Source of the DNA: Geobacillus sp. 46C-IIa
GTDB lineage: Bacteria > Bacillota > Bacilli > Bacillales > Anoxybacillaceae
Assembly (NCBI RefSeq): GCF_014679505.1
Contig: NZ_CP061474.1
Span: 1,084,001-1,148,000, forward strand
Reading direction: 5' to 3'
DNA length: 64,000 nucleotides
Below the pieces are notes generated by a model. It saw only the letters and a list, made by a program, of their open reading frames with translations. It was not told the DNA's origin and made no database searches. This document shows positions 15,996 through 24,446 of this stretch, piece after piece. Position 1 is the stretch's first letter; the number at the start of each line of letters is the position of its first letter. The position numbers and the translations under genes are program-made.

Positions 15996-16087
15996 AGGGC
16001 CGAGCGGACTAAACCGCGGCGCTATGCAAGGGAGGCTCCGATTGGGGCCGGCGGCCGCCTTTTCACCGGTTGACGCCGCGAACGAAC

Positions 16088-16126
16088 AAAAAACGCAGGC
16101 TTCCGATTTCGAAGCCTGCGTTTTTT
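16088..16126 (-). terminator. Terminator of serA
   Basis: AAAAAACGCAGGCTTC and GAAGCCTGCGTTTTTT form a perfect inverted repeat that carries a T-tract in either direction. It sits 5 bases past the serA stop, so serA is its natural user, but it could also back up the convergent gene. Confidence 0.9.
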
Positions 16127-16130
16127 ATGA

Positions 16131-17705
16131 CTACGCCTCCAGCCGTTTGACGGTCTCAATATCATCAATTTGCGCCAATGCGTTTAACACTGCATCATCC
16201 ACCGGTTTGTCAAGCGAGAGGATCATCATCGCTTTCCCCCCTGCCTCTTGCCGCCCGACTTGCATGGTGGCGATGTTGACATCATGCGCTCCGAGAATGT
16301 TCCCGACTTTCCCGATCATCCCCGGCCGGTCGTGATGCTGGATGTATAACAGATGGCCTTCCGGGGCAAAGTCGATGGCGACCCCGTCGAAGTGGACGAT
16401 GCGGTCGCCGTAATTCGGCACGTGCGTTCCTTTGATCGTGAACGTTTTGTTCTCGCCATGGACAGTGAGGGAAATGCAGTTTGCATACCCGTGCGTTTCA
16501 TCGGAAAATTTTTCCCCGTACGTAATGCCGCGTTCTTTCGCGACCATGGCGGCGTTCACCTCGTTGACCGTAGAGGCGACGCGCGGCCGCAGGAAGCCGG
16601 CGAGCAAGCTGCGCGTAATGTACGTCGTTTCCAAATCAGCGACCGTGCCGGCATAGGTGACGGACAGCTCTTGCACCGGGATGTTCATAAACTGCGACGC
16701 GATCAAGCCAAGCTTCCGGCCTAAATGATAGAATGATTGAATGTTTTCATAGACGTCTTTTGACAAGGCCGGCAAGTTGATCGACGACGTGACCGGCTGC
16801 CCTTCGAAAAAGTGGAGCAGCTCTTCAGCGACTTGAGTGGCGACGTTCAATTGCGCCTCAACCGTCGATGCCCCTAAGTGCGGCGTAGTGATGACATTGT
16901 CGAACGCCAAAAGCGGATGATCACCCGGCGGTTCTTGTTCAAAGACGTCAAGGGCAACGCCAGCGACATGGCCGCTTTCTAAAAATGGAATGAGCGCCTG
17001 TTCGTCGATGATGCCGCCGCGGGCACAGTTGACTAAATAGACCCCTTTTTTCGTTTTCGCCAAGTTTTCCGCGCCAAGCAGCCCCCGCGTTTCTTTTGTC
17101 AGCGGCGTATGGACGGTGATGATGTCGGCGGAAGCCAGCACTTCATCGAGCGAATGGATGGAGACGCCGAGTTTTTCGGCCCGCTCTTTCGTTAAAAACG
17201 GGTCATACACGTGCACGGTCATGCCAAACGCACGCGCCCGTTTGGCGACTTCCGATCCGATGCGGCCGAAGCCGATCACGCCGAGTTTTTTGCCGAACAG
17301 CTCGTTGCCGACAAACGCCGAGCGGTTCCATTCCCGCGATTTGACGGAAATGTGCGCCTGCGGAATGCGGCGGACAAGCGCTGCCATCATCGCGAATGTA
17401 TGTTCGGCAGCAGAAATCGTATTGCCGTTTGGCGCGTTAATAACGACGATCCCGCGTTTTGTCGCCGCGTCGACATCAATGTTGTCAACGCCGACACCGG
17501 CGCGGCCGACAATTTTCAAATTCGTCATTTTCTCCAATAATTCTTCTGTCACTTTCGTCGCGCTGCGTACGAGCAAGGCGTCAAACGTGTGTAATTCGTC
17601 TTCAACTTCGCCAACCTTTTTTTTCACGATGTCAATGTTTGCTGATGTGCGCAGCGGCGCCAAGCCTTCTTCACTAATGGCGTCGGAAACGAGTACGCGA
17701 AACAC
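16131..17705 (-). CDS. serA: D-3-phosphoglycerate dehydrogenase
   Basis: A 524-residue enzyme that oxidises 3-phosphoglycerate in the first step of serine synthesis. It is of the long type: catalytic and NAD-binding domains in residues 1-310 (GRAGVGVDNID, the GFGRIGSEVA nucleotide fold, NCARGGIIDEQAL, and the catalytic HLGAST), an intervening domain at about 320-450, and a C-terminal ACT domain (about 452-524, HDRPGMIGKVGNILG) that binds the serine effector in this family. It has its own SigA promoter and a palindrome over the -10, suggesting a repressor. Position matches B. subtilis between rsiX and fer. Confidence 0.97.
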   Translation of the reverse strand: MFRVLVSDAISEEGLAPLRTSANIDIVKKKVGEVEDELHTFDALLVRSATKVTEELLEKMTNLKIVGRAGVGVDNIDVDAATKRGIVVINAPNGNTISAAEHTFAMMAALVRRIPQAHISVKSREWNRSAFVGNELFGKKLGVIGFGRIGSEVAKRARAFGMTVHVYDPFLTKERAEKLGVSIHSLDEVLASADIITVHTPLTKETRGLLGAENLAKTKKGVYLVNCARGGIIDEQALIPFLESGHVAGVALDVFEQEPPGDHPLLAFDNVITTPHLGASTVEAQLNVATQVAEELLHFFEGQPVTSSINLPALSKDVYENIQSFYHLGRKLGLIASQFMNIPVQELSVTYAGTVADLETTYITRSLLAGFLRPRVASTVNEVNAAMVAKERGITYGEKFSDETHGYANCISLTVHGENKTFTIKGTHVPNYGDRIVHFDGVAIDFAPEGHLLYIQHHDRPGMIGKVGNILGAHDVNIATMQVGRQEAGGKAMMILSLDKPVDDAVLNALAQIDDIETVKRLEA

Positions 17706-17733
17706 AGTCGGTGCCCCTTTCTTTTTCGAAGAT

Positions 17734-17755
17734 GTTAAATTTCTGATAATTTAAC
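17734..17755. promoter_or_regulatory. Palindromic operator candidate at the serA promoter
   Basis: GTTAAATT (17734-17741) and AATTTAAC (17748-17755) are perfect inverted arms around 6 bases. The palindrome covers the serA -10 box, a typical repressor site position. The regulator is unknown. Confidence 0.5.
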
Positions 17756-17777
17756 ATACTAAAACGGTTTCTGTCAA
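17749..17777 (-). promoter_or_regulatory. SigA promoter of serA
   Basis: On the minus strand: TTGACA (17772-17777), exactly 17 bases, TTAAAT (17749-17754), 43 bases before the serA start. Confidence 0.8.
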
Positions 17778-17839
17778 TGGGATCTGAAGAAGTTATACAA
17801 ATGAAAACGTTTTTTTATGCAGGAATGTTCGGGTTTAGA

Positions 17840-17873
17840 AAAAGAAAAACGCCCATATCAAAAGATATGAGCG
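17840..17873 (-). terminator. Terminator of ppa
   Basis: On the minus strand, CGCTCATATC pairs with GATATGGGCG (one G-T pair), followed by TTTTTC. It lies about 60 bases past the ppa stop. Confidence 0.82.
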
Positions 17874-17933
17874 AGATAGTTCGGAAATAAACGGGGTTTC
17901 GCCGTCTCCGTCCTGTTTGGCGTGTAGTGTGGA

Positions 17934-18437
17934 TTACTGGCTTTTTTTCTCATTGTAGCGGGCGATACACTCGTCGATCAGTTTCGCGGCGGCTTCCGGC
18001 CCTTCCCATGTGCCGATTTCCGTCCGTTTGCCTTGCAAATCTTTATAACGTTCAAAGAAGTGGGCGATTTCTTTCAGTTTATGCTGCGGCAAGTCTTCGA
18101 TTGAGCGAACTTCATCAAAACGAGGATCTTCAACCGGTACGCCGATGAGTTTCGCATCCTCTTCGCCGCTGTCGATCATGTTTAAAAAGCCGATGACGCG
18201 CGTATCGATGACACAGCCCGGGAACGTTGGGTTCGTCGTAATGACTAAAATGTCGAGCGGATCGCCATCAAGCGCCAGCGTGTTTTGCAAGTAGCCGTAT
18301 TCCGCCGGGTAAAACATCGGAGAGTACAAGACGCGGTCGAGCTTGAAAATGCCCCGCTCTTTGTCGAACTCGTATTTGTTTTGGCTGCCGGTTGGAATTT
18401 CGATAAACGCTTCGACAATTTTATTTTCGAATGCCAT
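17934..18437 (-). CDS. ppa: Inorganic pyrophosphatase (family I)
   Basis: A 167-residue soluble enzyme that hydrolyses pyrophosphate to two phosphates and so drives biosynthetic reactions. Family I motifs: YEFDKERGIFKLDRVLYSPMFYPAEYGY with the conserved Lys, Glu, Arg and Tyr residues, the metal-binding signature DGDPLDILV, and the second acid cluster DSGEEDAKLIGV. B. subtilis uses the unrelated manganese family II enzyme, so the family I form is a Geobacillus trait. The ATG is preceded on its strand by AAGGAGGACGG. It is monocistronic, with a leader hairpin and its own terminator. Confidence 0.97.
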   Translation of the reverse strand: MAFENKIVEAFIEIPTGSQNKYEFDKERGIFKLDRVLYSPMFYPAEYGYLQNTLALDGDPLDILVITTNPTFPGCVIDTRVIGFLNMIDSGEEDAKLIGVPVEDPRFDEVRSIEDLPQHKLKEIAHFFERYKDLQGKRTEIGTWEGPEAAAKLIDECIARYNEKKSQ

Positions 18438-18478
18438 AACCCGTCCTCCTTTTTTTGCTCGTTATGTATGCACGAAAA

Positions 18479-18505
18479 CTTGTCCACCGGTCAGCGGCGG
18501 ACAAG
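18479..18505 (-). other. Hairpin in the ppa leader
   Basis: Two 11-base arms (one mismatch) around a 5-base loop, followed on the minus strand by TTTTCG, 42 bases before the ppa start and downstream of a TGCTAAAAT extended -10 at 18513-18521. It could be an attenuator or a leader-stabilising stem. Confidence 0.45.
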
Positions 18506-18573
18506 ACAATCTTATTTTAGCATGTTCGCCCAAGATGCGCTACTTATGGAATGGCATTTTTTGCGCTTCTGCT

Positions 18574-18603
18574 AAAAAACCCTCTTGCCAATCGGCAAGA
18601 GGG
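18574..18603 (-). terminator. Terminator of fer
   Basis: CCCTCTTGCC and GGCAAGAGGG around a 4-base loop form a perfect 10-bp stem, followed on the minus strand by TTTTTT. It starts 8 bases past the fer stop. Confidence 0.9.
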
Positions 18604-18610
18604 GGGGATT

Positions 18611-18865
<255 letters not shown>

Positions 18866-18939
18866 CTAACCTCCCCAAGTTTATTGGAAACGGACGGGCC
18901 ATCTCCGTGTTGCCTGCTCGGAAATGAACTTTCACTTTT

Positions 18940-18968
18940 ATAATAAGACCGTTCGTCCCGCATTTCAA
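18940..18968 (-). promoter_or_regulatory. SigA promoter of fer
   Basis: On the minus strand: TTGAAA (18963-18968), 17 bases, TATTAT (18940-18945). Confidence 0.75.
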
Positions 18969-19030
18969 CTAAAAAATTGCTCCCCTGTATTTTTACACAT
19001 ATGCATGTCGTTTATTTTCGTTGCCTAAAA

Positions 19031-19101
19031 GACCGGTGATTTCAGAGGAGAGACTGCTCTCAGACAATCTTTTTCAAATTGAGAAACAGTGTTCGCCAGC
19101 C
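19031..19101. repeat. Short dispersed intergenic repeat, family A, copy 1
   Basis: A 71-base element between fer and ypbB: it opens GACCGGTGATTT, contains GACTGCTCTC and AAATTGAGAAACAGTGTT, and closes TCGCCAGCC, with imperfect inverted ends. The same layout recurs at 43035-43162. It contains no gene. Confidence 0.55.
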
Positions 19102-19151
19102 GTTTCGATGCCAAATTGCCTATTTTTCATGCCGACCAACCGGGCGATTTT

Positions 19152-19160
19152 TGTTACAAT
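19152..19160 (+). promoter_or_regulatory. Extended -10 promoter of ypbB-recS operon
   Basis: TGT followed by TACAAT, 22 bases before the ypbB start; no clear -35. Confidence 0.5.
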
Positions 19161-19182
19161 AGAGGCGAGGGAGGAACAAGTG

Positions 19183-20229
19183 ATGCGGCATGGTTATGCC
19201 TCGTTTTTGCTTGCACACTGCTTGCGCCGCTTCAACGGCGAACGGACGCTGGCGGCGGTGTATCATTTATTTTCTGGGAAAAAGTCGGCGCAAACGTTGC
19301 AAGACAGCAAATGGTTTCGGCTCGAACCGTTTTTTGGCACGTGGAAAGATGTGACGGTGGCCGAGCTTGAAACGGCTGCACAGGCGCTCGCCGAACAGCG
19401 GTTGGCCGCGCCGGGGGACAACCGAACGTATAGGTTGACAGAGGCCGGGGAGCGATGGCTTGACGGGCAAGAAATGCTGCTTCCCCGCCATTTGAACGGC
19501 TGGCGTTATCATGAGATCGATCAGCTGTTTTGGCAGCGCCTCTCTCTCGTTGGTCAAACGTTATCCAACCTCGTTTACGGGCAACGTTTTACACCGATTT
19601 GCCGCGATGAGCGAACGCTTCTATGGGTGAAGCACTATGTGCTCGCCAACGGCTCACGCCAAGCGCTCGCTGCCGCATTCTATAACGAGTTCATCCGGCT
19701 GCTTCGGGCCGTCTCCGAGGAGGAAGCGACGGTGTTTACGCTGCGGCTCACAAGCGCCGCGCGCATCGGCTGGACGGCGGAGCAAATCGCCGCCTATTTG
19801 CAAACGGATGCGCTTTATGTGCAGTTTCAATTTCGCAACGTTCTTCATTATATGATGGCGGAGGCCGAAGCCGGACGCGCTCCGCTGATGGCGGAGATGA
19901 TGGCTGGGCTCGTGCCGGTGCAGCTGACGCAATCGGCGCAAAAAACGTACGAATGGCTGAAGAAACGAAAAACGATCGAAGAAATCGCCGCCCTTCGCCG
20001 TCTAAAGCGGAGTACGATTGAGGATCATATTGTCGAAATCGCCGCCAACGTGCCCGGCTTTTCGATCGCTCCGTTTGTGGCGGACGAGAAGGCGGCTTCG
20101 ATTCAAGCGGCGGCGCGGGCGCTCGGGACGCGCAAGTTAAAGCGTATTCGCGAGGCGCTCGGCGGCGCGGCGAGTTATTTTGAAATTCGCCTTGTGTTAG
20201 CAAAGGAAGTGGGACGTTGGATGAATTAA
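19183..20229 (+). CDS. ypbB: YpbB, helix-turn-helix domain protein partner of RecQ/RecS
   Basis: A 348-residue cytoplasmic protein. The ATG at 19183 follows GAGGGAGGAACAAG and gives the B. subtilis length of about 350; an open frame extends further upstream through repeat DNA but is not needed. The C-terminal third contains a helicase-and-RNaseD-like helical region with an HTH of the kind found in RecQ accessory proteins (KTYEWLKKRKTIEEIAALRRLKRSTIEDHIVEIA, split here as YEWLKKRKTIEEIA plus LKRSTIEDHIVEI). It overlaps the recQ start by 13 bases. Co-transcription and domain content suggest that it guides or regulates the helicase; no activity is known to me. Confidence 0.85.
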   Translation: MRHGYASFLLAHCLRRFNGERTLAAVYHLFSGKKSAQTLQDSKWFRLEPFFGTWKDVTVAELETAAQALAEQRLAAPGDNRTYRLTEAGERWLDGQEMLLPRHLNGWRYHEIDQLFWQRLSLVGQTLSNLVYGQRFTPICRDERTLLWVKHYVLANGSRQALAAAFYNEFIRLLRAVSEEEATVFTLRLTSAARIGWTAEQIAAYLQTDALYVQFQFRNVLHYMMAEAEAGRAPLMAEMMAGLVPVQLTQSAQKTYEWLKKRKTIEEIAALRRLKRSTIEDHIVEIAANVPGFSIAPFVADEKAASIQAAARALGTRKLKRIREALGGAASYFEIRLVLAKEVGRWMN

Positions 20230-21740
20230 TAAAAATCTTGCATGCGCGGTTTGGACATGCCTCATTCCGCCCAGGGCAACGGGAAGTGGTGGAAGACGTG
20301 CTCGCCGGACGCGACGTGTTGGCGATGCTGCCGACCGGAAGCGGCAAGTCGCTTTGCTATCAGCTGCCGGTGTATTTGCTCCCCGGAAGCGTGCTTATCG
20401 TTTCGCCGCTTGTCTCGCTCATGGAAGATCAAGTCGAACAGCTGCGCCGGCGCGGGGAAAAGCGGGTGATTGCTTTCCATAGCTTGCTCGATGCGGAAGA
20501 AAAATGGCAGGCTCTCGCCTCGCTGCCCGATTTTCGTTTCATTTACGCTTCGCCGGAAATGCTGCAATCGGCTAAATTTTTGGCGGCGCTCGGGCGCGCG
20601 CGCATTTCCTTATTTGTTGTTGATGAAGCGCATTGCATTTCCCAATGGGGGTATGATTTCCGCCCCGACTTTTTAAAACTCGGGGCGGTCCGGCGCGCGC
20701 TCGGTTCTCCGCCGTGCTTGGCGCTGACGGCGACGGCGCCGCCGGAGGTGCGCGATGATATCATCCGCACGCTTGGAATGGAGCGCGCCCGCCTTCATAT
20801 TTATTCTGTTGACCGCCCGAACATCGCCTTAAAAGTCGAGCATTGCTTATCGGCTGAAGAAAAAGCCGCGCGCTTAGTTGAATATGCGGGGCGGCTTGAA
20901 GGGCCGGGAATCGTTTACTTTTCAAGCCGTCAATGGGCGGAAGAAATGGCGCGCCGCCTTGAGCGAAGCGGGGCAGGGCGGGTGGCGTACTACCACGCTG
21001 GCATGGATGGGGAGCAGCGGCTGCTCGTGCAGCAGCAATTTTTATACGGCCAGCTCGATCTCGTTTGCTGTACGAGCGCGTTTGGCATGGGCGTGAACAA
21101 AGAAAACGTCCGGTTCGTGCTCCATTTTCATATGCCGGCTCAGCTCGAGGCGTATGTGCAGGAAATCGGCCGTGCCGGACGCGACGGGGCGCCGAGTCTG
21201 GCCGTGCTGTTTTACGCTGATGGCGACCGGGCCATCGCCCAGGCGGTGGCCGAAGCCGAGCTTCCCGATCCGCACGAGCTGCGCGAATGGTGCCGGCGGC
21301 TGCCGGAAGACGCCGCTGCGGATCAATGGAAGGCTGCCATCGAAGCGAGCGGATTTACGGACATACAAAAACGGCTCGTGGCGTACTGTTTAGAATGGGG
21401 ACAAACAGCGGCGTCCAAACGGATCACGGCTGAGTTGAAGGAGCGACTGTATGAAAGAATGGCCGCGGCCATGGAGGCGCGGCGGCGCTGGAAGCGAAAA
21501 AAGCTGCAGGAAATGGATGACTGGGTGCACACCTCCTCCTGCCGGCGCGCGGCGGTCGTCCGCGCGTTCGGGGAAGAGCTGACGGACAAGCCAGATGTCT
21601 GCTGCGATGGTTGCGGGCTGCGGCTTGATGCCTATATGCGCGCCGCCCGCCATCCGGCTGCGGCGCCGATCGGCCACTGGCGCGAAGAGTTATGGCGGAT
21701 GTTTTTCAGCGGGGGGCGGCAAGATGAGGCGGCAAAGTGA
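20217..21740 (+). CDS. recS: RecQ-family ATP-dependent DNA helicase (RecS)
   Basis: A 507-residue helicase, similar in size to B. subtilis RecS and shorter than RecQ because the C-terminal HRDC domain is absent. Motifs: Q-site FGHASFRPGQREVV, Walker A LPTGSGKSLC, DEAH in VVDEAHCISQWG, motif III ALTATAP, motif VI QEIGRAGRDG, and the zinc-binding cysteines in the region of SSCRRAAVVRAF...CCDGCG (about 440-470). It unwinds DNA during recombination and fork repair. The start is a TTG at 20217 behind AAGGAAG, overlapping ypbB. The ypbD gene follows with a 17-base overlap. Confidence 0.95.
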   Translation: MDELIKILHARFGHASFRPGQREVVEDVLAGRDVLAMLPTGSGKSLCYQLPVYLLPGSVLIVSPLVSLMEDQVEQLRRRGEKRVIAFHSLLDAEEKWQALASLPDFRFIYASPEMLQSAKFLAALGRARISLFVVDEAHCISQWGYDFRPDFLKLGAVRRALGSPPCLALTATAPPEVRDDIIRTLGMERARLHIYSVDRPNIALKVEHCLSAEEKAARLVEYAGRLEGPGIVYFSSRQWAEEMARRLERSGAGRVAYYHAGMDGEQRLLVQQQFLYGQLDLVCCTSAFGMGVNKENVRFVLHFHMPAQLEAYVQEIGRAGRDGAPSLAVLFYADGDRAIAQAVAEAELPDPHELREWCRRLPEDAAADQWKAAIEASGFTDIQKRLVAYCLEWGQTAASKRITAELKERLYERMAAAMEARRRWKRKKLQEMDDWVHTSSCRRAAVVRAFGEELTDKPDVCCDGCGLRLDAYMRAARHPAAAPIGHWREELWRMFFSGGRQDEAAK

Positions 21741-22311
21741 ACAAATTCAACATATGACGGACCGCGAAGTGCTTTTTCATCTTTATTTGACGCAAGGGCT
21801 GTTGCTTGCCGTTGCTGGCGTCGCCTCGCTATTTTTGTTCGATTGGGCCGAGTGGCGCCGGCTTTGGCGGCTCGATCTGTCCGATGTGCTGTTATACGGG
21901 GTGGGTGCAGCGGCGCTCGTGTTGGCGGCTGATTTTTTGGCGATGCGCTATTTGCCGGAAGACTGGCATGATGACGGCGGGGTGAATGAAAAAATTTTCC
22001 GCGGTCGCTCCATTTTGCATCTCTTTTTTTTATGCGGGCTGATTGCCGTCACCGAAGAATGGCTGTTTCGCGGCATCGTACAGACGCATTGGGGGCTTTG
22101 GGTCGCGAGTGTGATTTTCGCCGTGCTGCACGTCCGGTATTTGGAAAAGTGGTTTTTATTCCTCATGGTCATCCTGCTTAGTTTGTTTCTAGGCGTGCTG
22201 TACGAGCGGACTGGCAGCTTATGGGTGACGGTCACCGCCCATTTTTTGATCGATTTTGTGCTTGCTTTACATATCCGTCTAGGCGGAGAGACAGAGGAGG
22301 AAGGGAAGTGA
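21724..22311 (+). CDS. ypbD: CPBP-family intramembrane glutamic protease
   Basis: A 195-residue membrane protein with about five hydrophobic segments. The CAAX-protease/bacteriocin-processing signature is present: EEWLFRG (the EExxxR motif) near residue 119 and HFLIDF near the C-terminus, the catalytic Glu and His residues of the Abi/CPBP family. The ATG at 21724 overlaps the helicase gene by 17 bases, with GGGGGGCGG as the likely ribosome site. It occupies the ypbD position of B. subtilis. Substrates are unknown. Confidence 0.88.
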   Translation: MRRQSEQIQHMTDREVLFHLYLTQGLLLAVAGVASLFLFDWAEWRRLWRLDLSDVLLYGVGAAALVLAADFLAMRYLPEDWHDDGGVNEKIFRGRSILHLFFLCGLIAVTEEWLFRGIVQTHWGLWVASVIFAVLHVRYLEKWFLFLMVILLSLFLGVLYERTGSLWVTVTAHFLIDFVLALHIRLGGETEEEGK

Positions 22312-22315
22312 ATCA

Positions 22316-22822
22316 ATGGAAGGAGCATCGGGACGCTTGGCGCGGAAAAAACGGTTGGCGTCGGGCGCCAATGCCCCGTCGTCACGCCTAAAAAGACGGC
22401 GGCAAAAAGAAGAACAAAAGCGAAAATACATCCCGGCCCGCCTGCTGGCGTTTTTGTTTTTGGCGCTGCCGGCGGCGGTGCTGGCCATCCACCACGTCCG
22501 TTCGGAGTCGGGAACGGTGACAGTCGTCCGCCATGAGGAAAACAGCAACCGCGAGACCGTGCGCATCATTCAGGTCGAGGACGTCAAGGCAGCTAGTCAA
22601 ACATCGAAACGGGAGCGGCCGGCAGACCGAAAGGCGGTCGATGAAACGGACGGCAAGATCATCACCCACGTTGTCGCGGCGAACGAAACGCTATACAGCA
22701 TCGCCATGAAATATTACGGCACGCCAAGCGCTATGGAGTTCATCAAAAAGGAAAACGGCTTGTCAACGAGCCGGCTTGAGCCGGGGCAAACGCTGCGCAT
22801 CCCGCTTCATGAAGAACGTTGA
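22316..22822 (+). CDS. ypbE: LysM-domain membrane protein
   Basis: A 168-residue protein: basic cytoplasmic N-terminus (residues 1-40, many Arg/Lys), one membrane segment (about 42-60), a polar linker, and a C-terminal LysM domain (about 115-165; HVVAANETLYSIAMKYYG...GQTLRIP) that binds peptidoglycan. It starts 4 bases after ypbD and has the ypbE position. It is probably anchored in the membrane with LysM in the wall space. The cellular role is unknown. Confidence 0.9.
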   Translation: MEGASGRLARKKRLASGANAPSSRLKRRRQKEEQKRKYIPARLLAFLFLALPAAVLAIHHVRSESGTVTVVRHEENSNRETVRIIQVEDVKAASQTSKRERPADRKAVDETDGKIITHVVAANETLYSIAMKYYGTPSAMEFIKKENGLSTSRLEPGQTLRIPLHEER

Positions 22823-22935
22823 GTCCGTCCGGCCTCGCCGTCCAAAAAATTGGCGGCCGGTGTTTTTCCCTTTGTTCTAACGCCGCTTAAAGCGGCATAG
22901 GATGGACAATAGAAAAGGACAAGGGGGAGAGCACG

Positions 22936-23382
22936 ATGGCCTATTTTCCGAGCGAATTTTCCCTCGATGAAGTGACAAAAGAAATGTTGCTTGCGGTTAT
23001 TGAAAAAAAGAAAAAATGGGAGCGGCTCGAAAAGCGGACGACCGTTTTGCAAGCCGCCTCATTTGTCGGCTTGGCGGCTTTCCTTCTTTATGTGATTGCC
23101 AACGCGGCGGCCGTTGCGACGTGGAGCGGACGGTTTGCCTGGTTTTTTGCCGCGCCCGTCCACATTCTTATCCTGCTTCTTTTGTGCACCGTTTATTGGG
23201 CCGCTGTCTATTACAAAGGAAAAAGCGAAAAGGCGGAAGATGATTTTCATGCCCTCCGTTGCGAAATTATTCAAAAAAGCATCGATTTATGGAAAGACGA
23301 AGAACAGTGGAACGGGCGTCACCGGCTGTTTGAGTGGCTGAAGCGGGAATACGACATTAACCTATATTATGAGCATAGCTGA
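22936..23382 (+). CDS. ypbF: YpbF-like membrane protein
   Basis: A 148-residue protein with a charged N-terminal helix (EVTKEMLLAVIEKKKKWERLEKR region), two membrane segments at about 40-58 and 66-88, and a charged, amphipathic cytoplasmic tail rich in Trp and Glu. AAGGGGGAG precedes the ATG at 22936. No catalytic motif is visible. Size, topology and position between ypbE and ypbG match YpbF of B. subtilis, whose function is unknown. Confidence 0.8.
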   Translation: MAYFPSEFSLDEVTKEMLLAVIEKKKKWERLEKRTTVLQAASFVGLAAFLLYVIANAAAVATWSGRFAWFFAAPVHILILLLLCTVYWAAVYYKGKSEKAEDDFHALRCEIIQKSIDLWKDEEQWNGRHRLFEWLKREYDINLYYEHS

Positions 23383-23530
23383 ATGGTTTTTTCCGTTCCG
23401 CTATCGTTCGCGCAAGCGGCCTGTCTGTGCTTCGAGATGAACGCCTCAGGCGGCTTGTTGCAGCCGTGCACGGGGAAACTTTTGTGCTTCCTTCTGTTTT
23501 GAAGGAACGATCGAATCCGCAGTCATGGTG

Positions 23531-23567
23531 ATCCCCCGCTTTCCTTCTGCTTTGCAAAGCGGGGGAT
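23531..23567 (-). terminator. Hairpin 3' of the cotJ operon
   Basis: Perfect 12-base arms (ATCCCCCGCTTT and AAAGCGGGGGAT) 16 bases past the cotJC stop. No T-tract follows in either direction, so it may protect the mRNA 3' end rather than terminate alone. The rest of the 200-base gap to ypbF holds nothing recognisable. Confidence 0.5.
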
Positions 23568-23582
23568 GTGTTTAGATGAAAA

Positions 23583-24152
23583 TTAAAAGACTTTTTTATG
23601 GTTGCGCTCTTCTTTTAAAATCTCGACCGCTTCGCGGAACCGCTGCGCGTGAATGATTTCCCGCTCGCGCAAAAAGCGGAGCCCGTCGTTTAAGTCCGGA
23701 TCGTCGCTCATATTAATGATCCATTGATACGTGGCGCGCGCCTTCTCTTCAGCGGCGATGTCTTCGTACAAGTCGGTGATCGGATCGCCTTTCGCCTGAA
23801 TGTACGTCGCTGTAAACGGGTTGCCGGCGGCGTTATGGTAAAAGAGGGCGCGCTCATGGTCGACGTAATGCGGCTCAAGCCCGGCTTCTTTCAGCTGTTC
23901 CGGCGTCGCGTCTTTCGTCAGTTTATATACCATGGTGGCGATCATTTCGAGATGGGCGAGCTCTTCTGTGCCGATGTCATTTAGCAATCCGATCACTTTC
24001 GGTGGCAGCGTATAACGTTGGTTTAAGTAACGGAGCGCAGCAGCGAGCTCCCCGTCCGCTCCGCCGTACTGTTCGATCAAATATTTTGCCAGCCTCGGGT
24101 TGCACGTGCTGACGCGGACCGGGTACTGCAATTTTTTTTCATAAATCCACAT
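23583..24152 (-). CDS. cotJC: Spore coat protein CotJC (manganese catalase family)
   Basis: A 189-residue four-helix protein of the manganese catalase family and a component of the inner spore coat. The di-metal ligands are visible as helices carrying Glu and ExxH patterns: GGADGELAAALRYLNQRY, GTEELAHLEMIATMVY (with EExxH), EDIAAEEKARATYQWI, and REREIIHAQRFREAVE. The ATG follows AAGGAGGAATGG on its strand. It is the last gene of cotJABC, transcribed opposite to its neighbours, as expected for a separately inserted sporulation unit. Confidence 0.96.
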   Translation of the reverse strand: MWIYEKKLQYPVRVSTCNPRLAKYLIEQYGGADGELAAALRYLNQRYTLPPKVIGLLNDIGTEELAHLEMIATMVYKLTKDATPEQLKEAGLEPHYVDHERALFYHNAAGNPFTATYIQAKGDPITDLYEDIAAEEKARATYQWIINMSDDPDLNDGLRFLREREIIHAQRFREAVEILKEERNHKKVF

Positions 24153-24185
24153 GATCCATTCCTCCTTGCGCTCGTGATGGATCAG

Positions 24186-24446
24186 CTACACTTGCCAAGG
24201 CCACGGCGTGTCGTCCCAATTCCACGGGTAGTTGGAATAGCTATGGCCAAACTGCTCCAGCGGGCCGTAGGCGGCTTCAAACTGCTTTTTCAGCTGCTTT
24301 CGCTTTTGGGCGAGTTGGTTAAATTGTTGAATCGCCTGGTAATCGGTTGGATGGGTGTCTAAATAAAGCGTGAGCTCAACGAGGGCAAAGTCGACAGCCT
24401 GCAGCTCCTCGAGCTGCTCATAATACTCCTTTGGCATTTGTTTCAT
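24186..24446 (-). CDS. cotJB: Spore coat protein CotJB
   Basis: An 86-residue acidic protein (EYYEQLEELQAVDFALVE at the start, then a helix with many Gln and Leu, and a Trp/Pro-rich tail NWDDTPWPW). It is recognised as CotJB by sequence and by its place between cotJA and cotJC; it is needed with CotJA for coat assembly of CotJC in B. subtilis. The ATG overlaps the cotJA stop by 4 bases, so translation is coupled. Confidence 0.93.
   Translation of the reverse strand: MKQMPKEYYEQLEELQAVDFALVELTLYLDTHPTDYQAIQQFNQLAQKRKQLKKQFEAAYGPLEQFGHSYSNYPWNWDDTPWPWQV

Noticed and set aside
19021..19182. Upstream extension of ypbB
   Set aside because: The extra codons run through repeat DNA and the promoter; the ATG at 19183 has the ribosome site and gives the family length.
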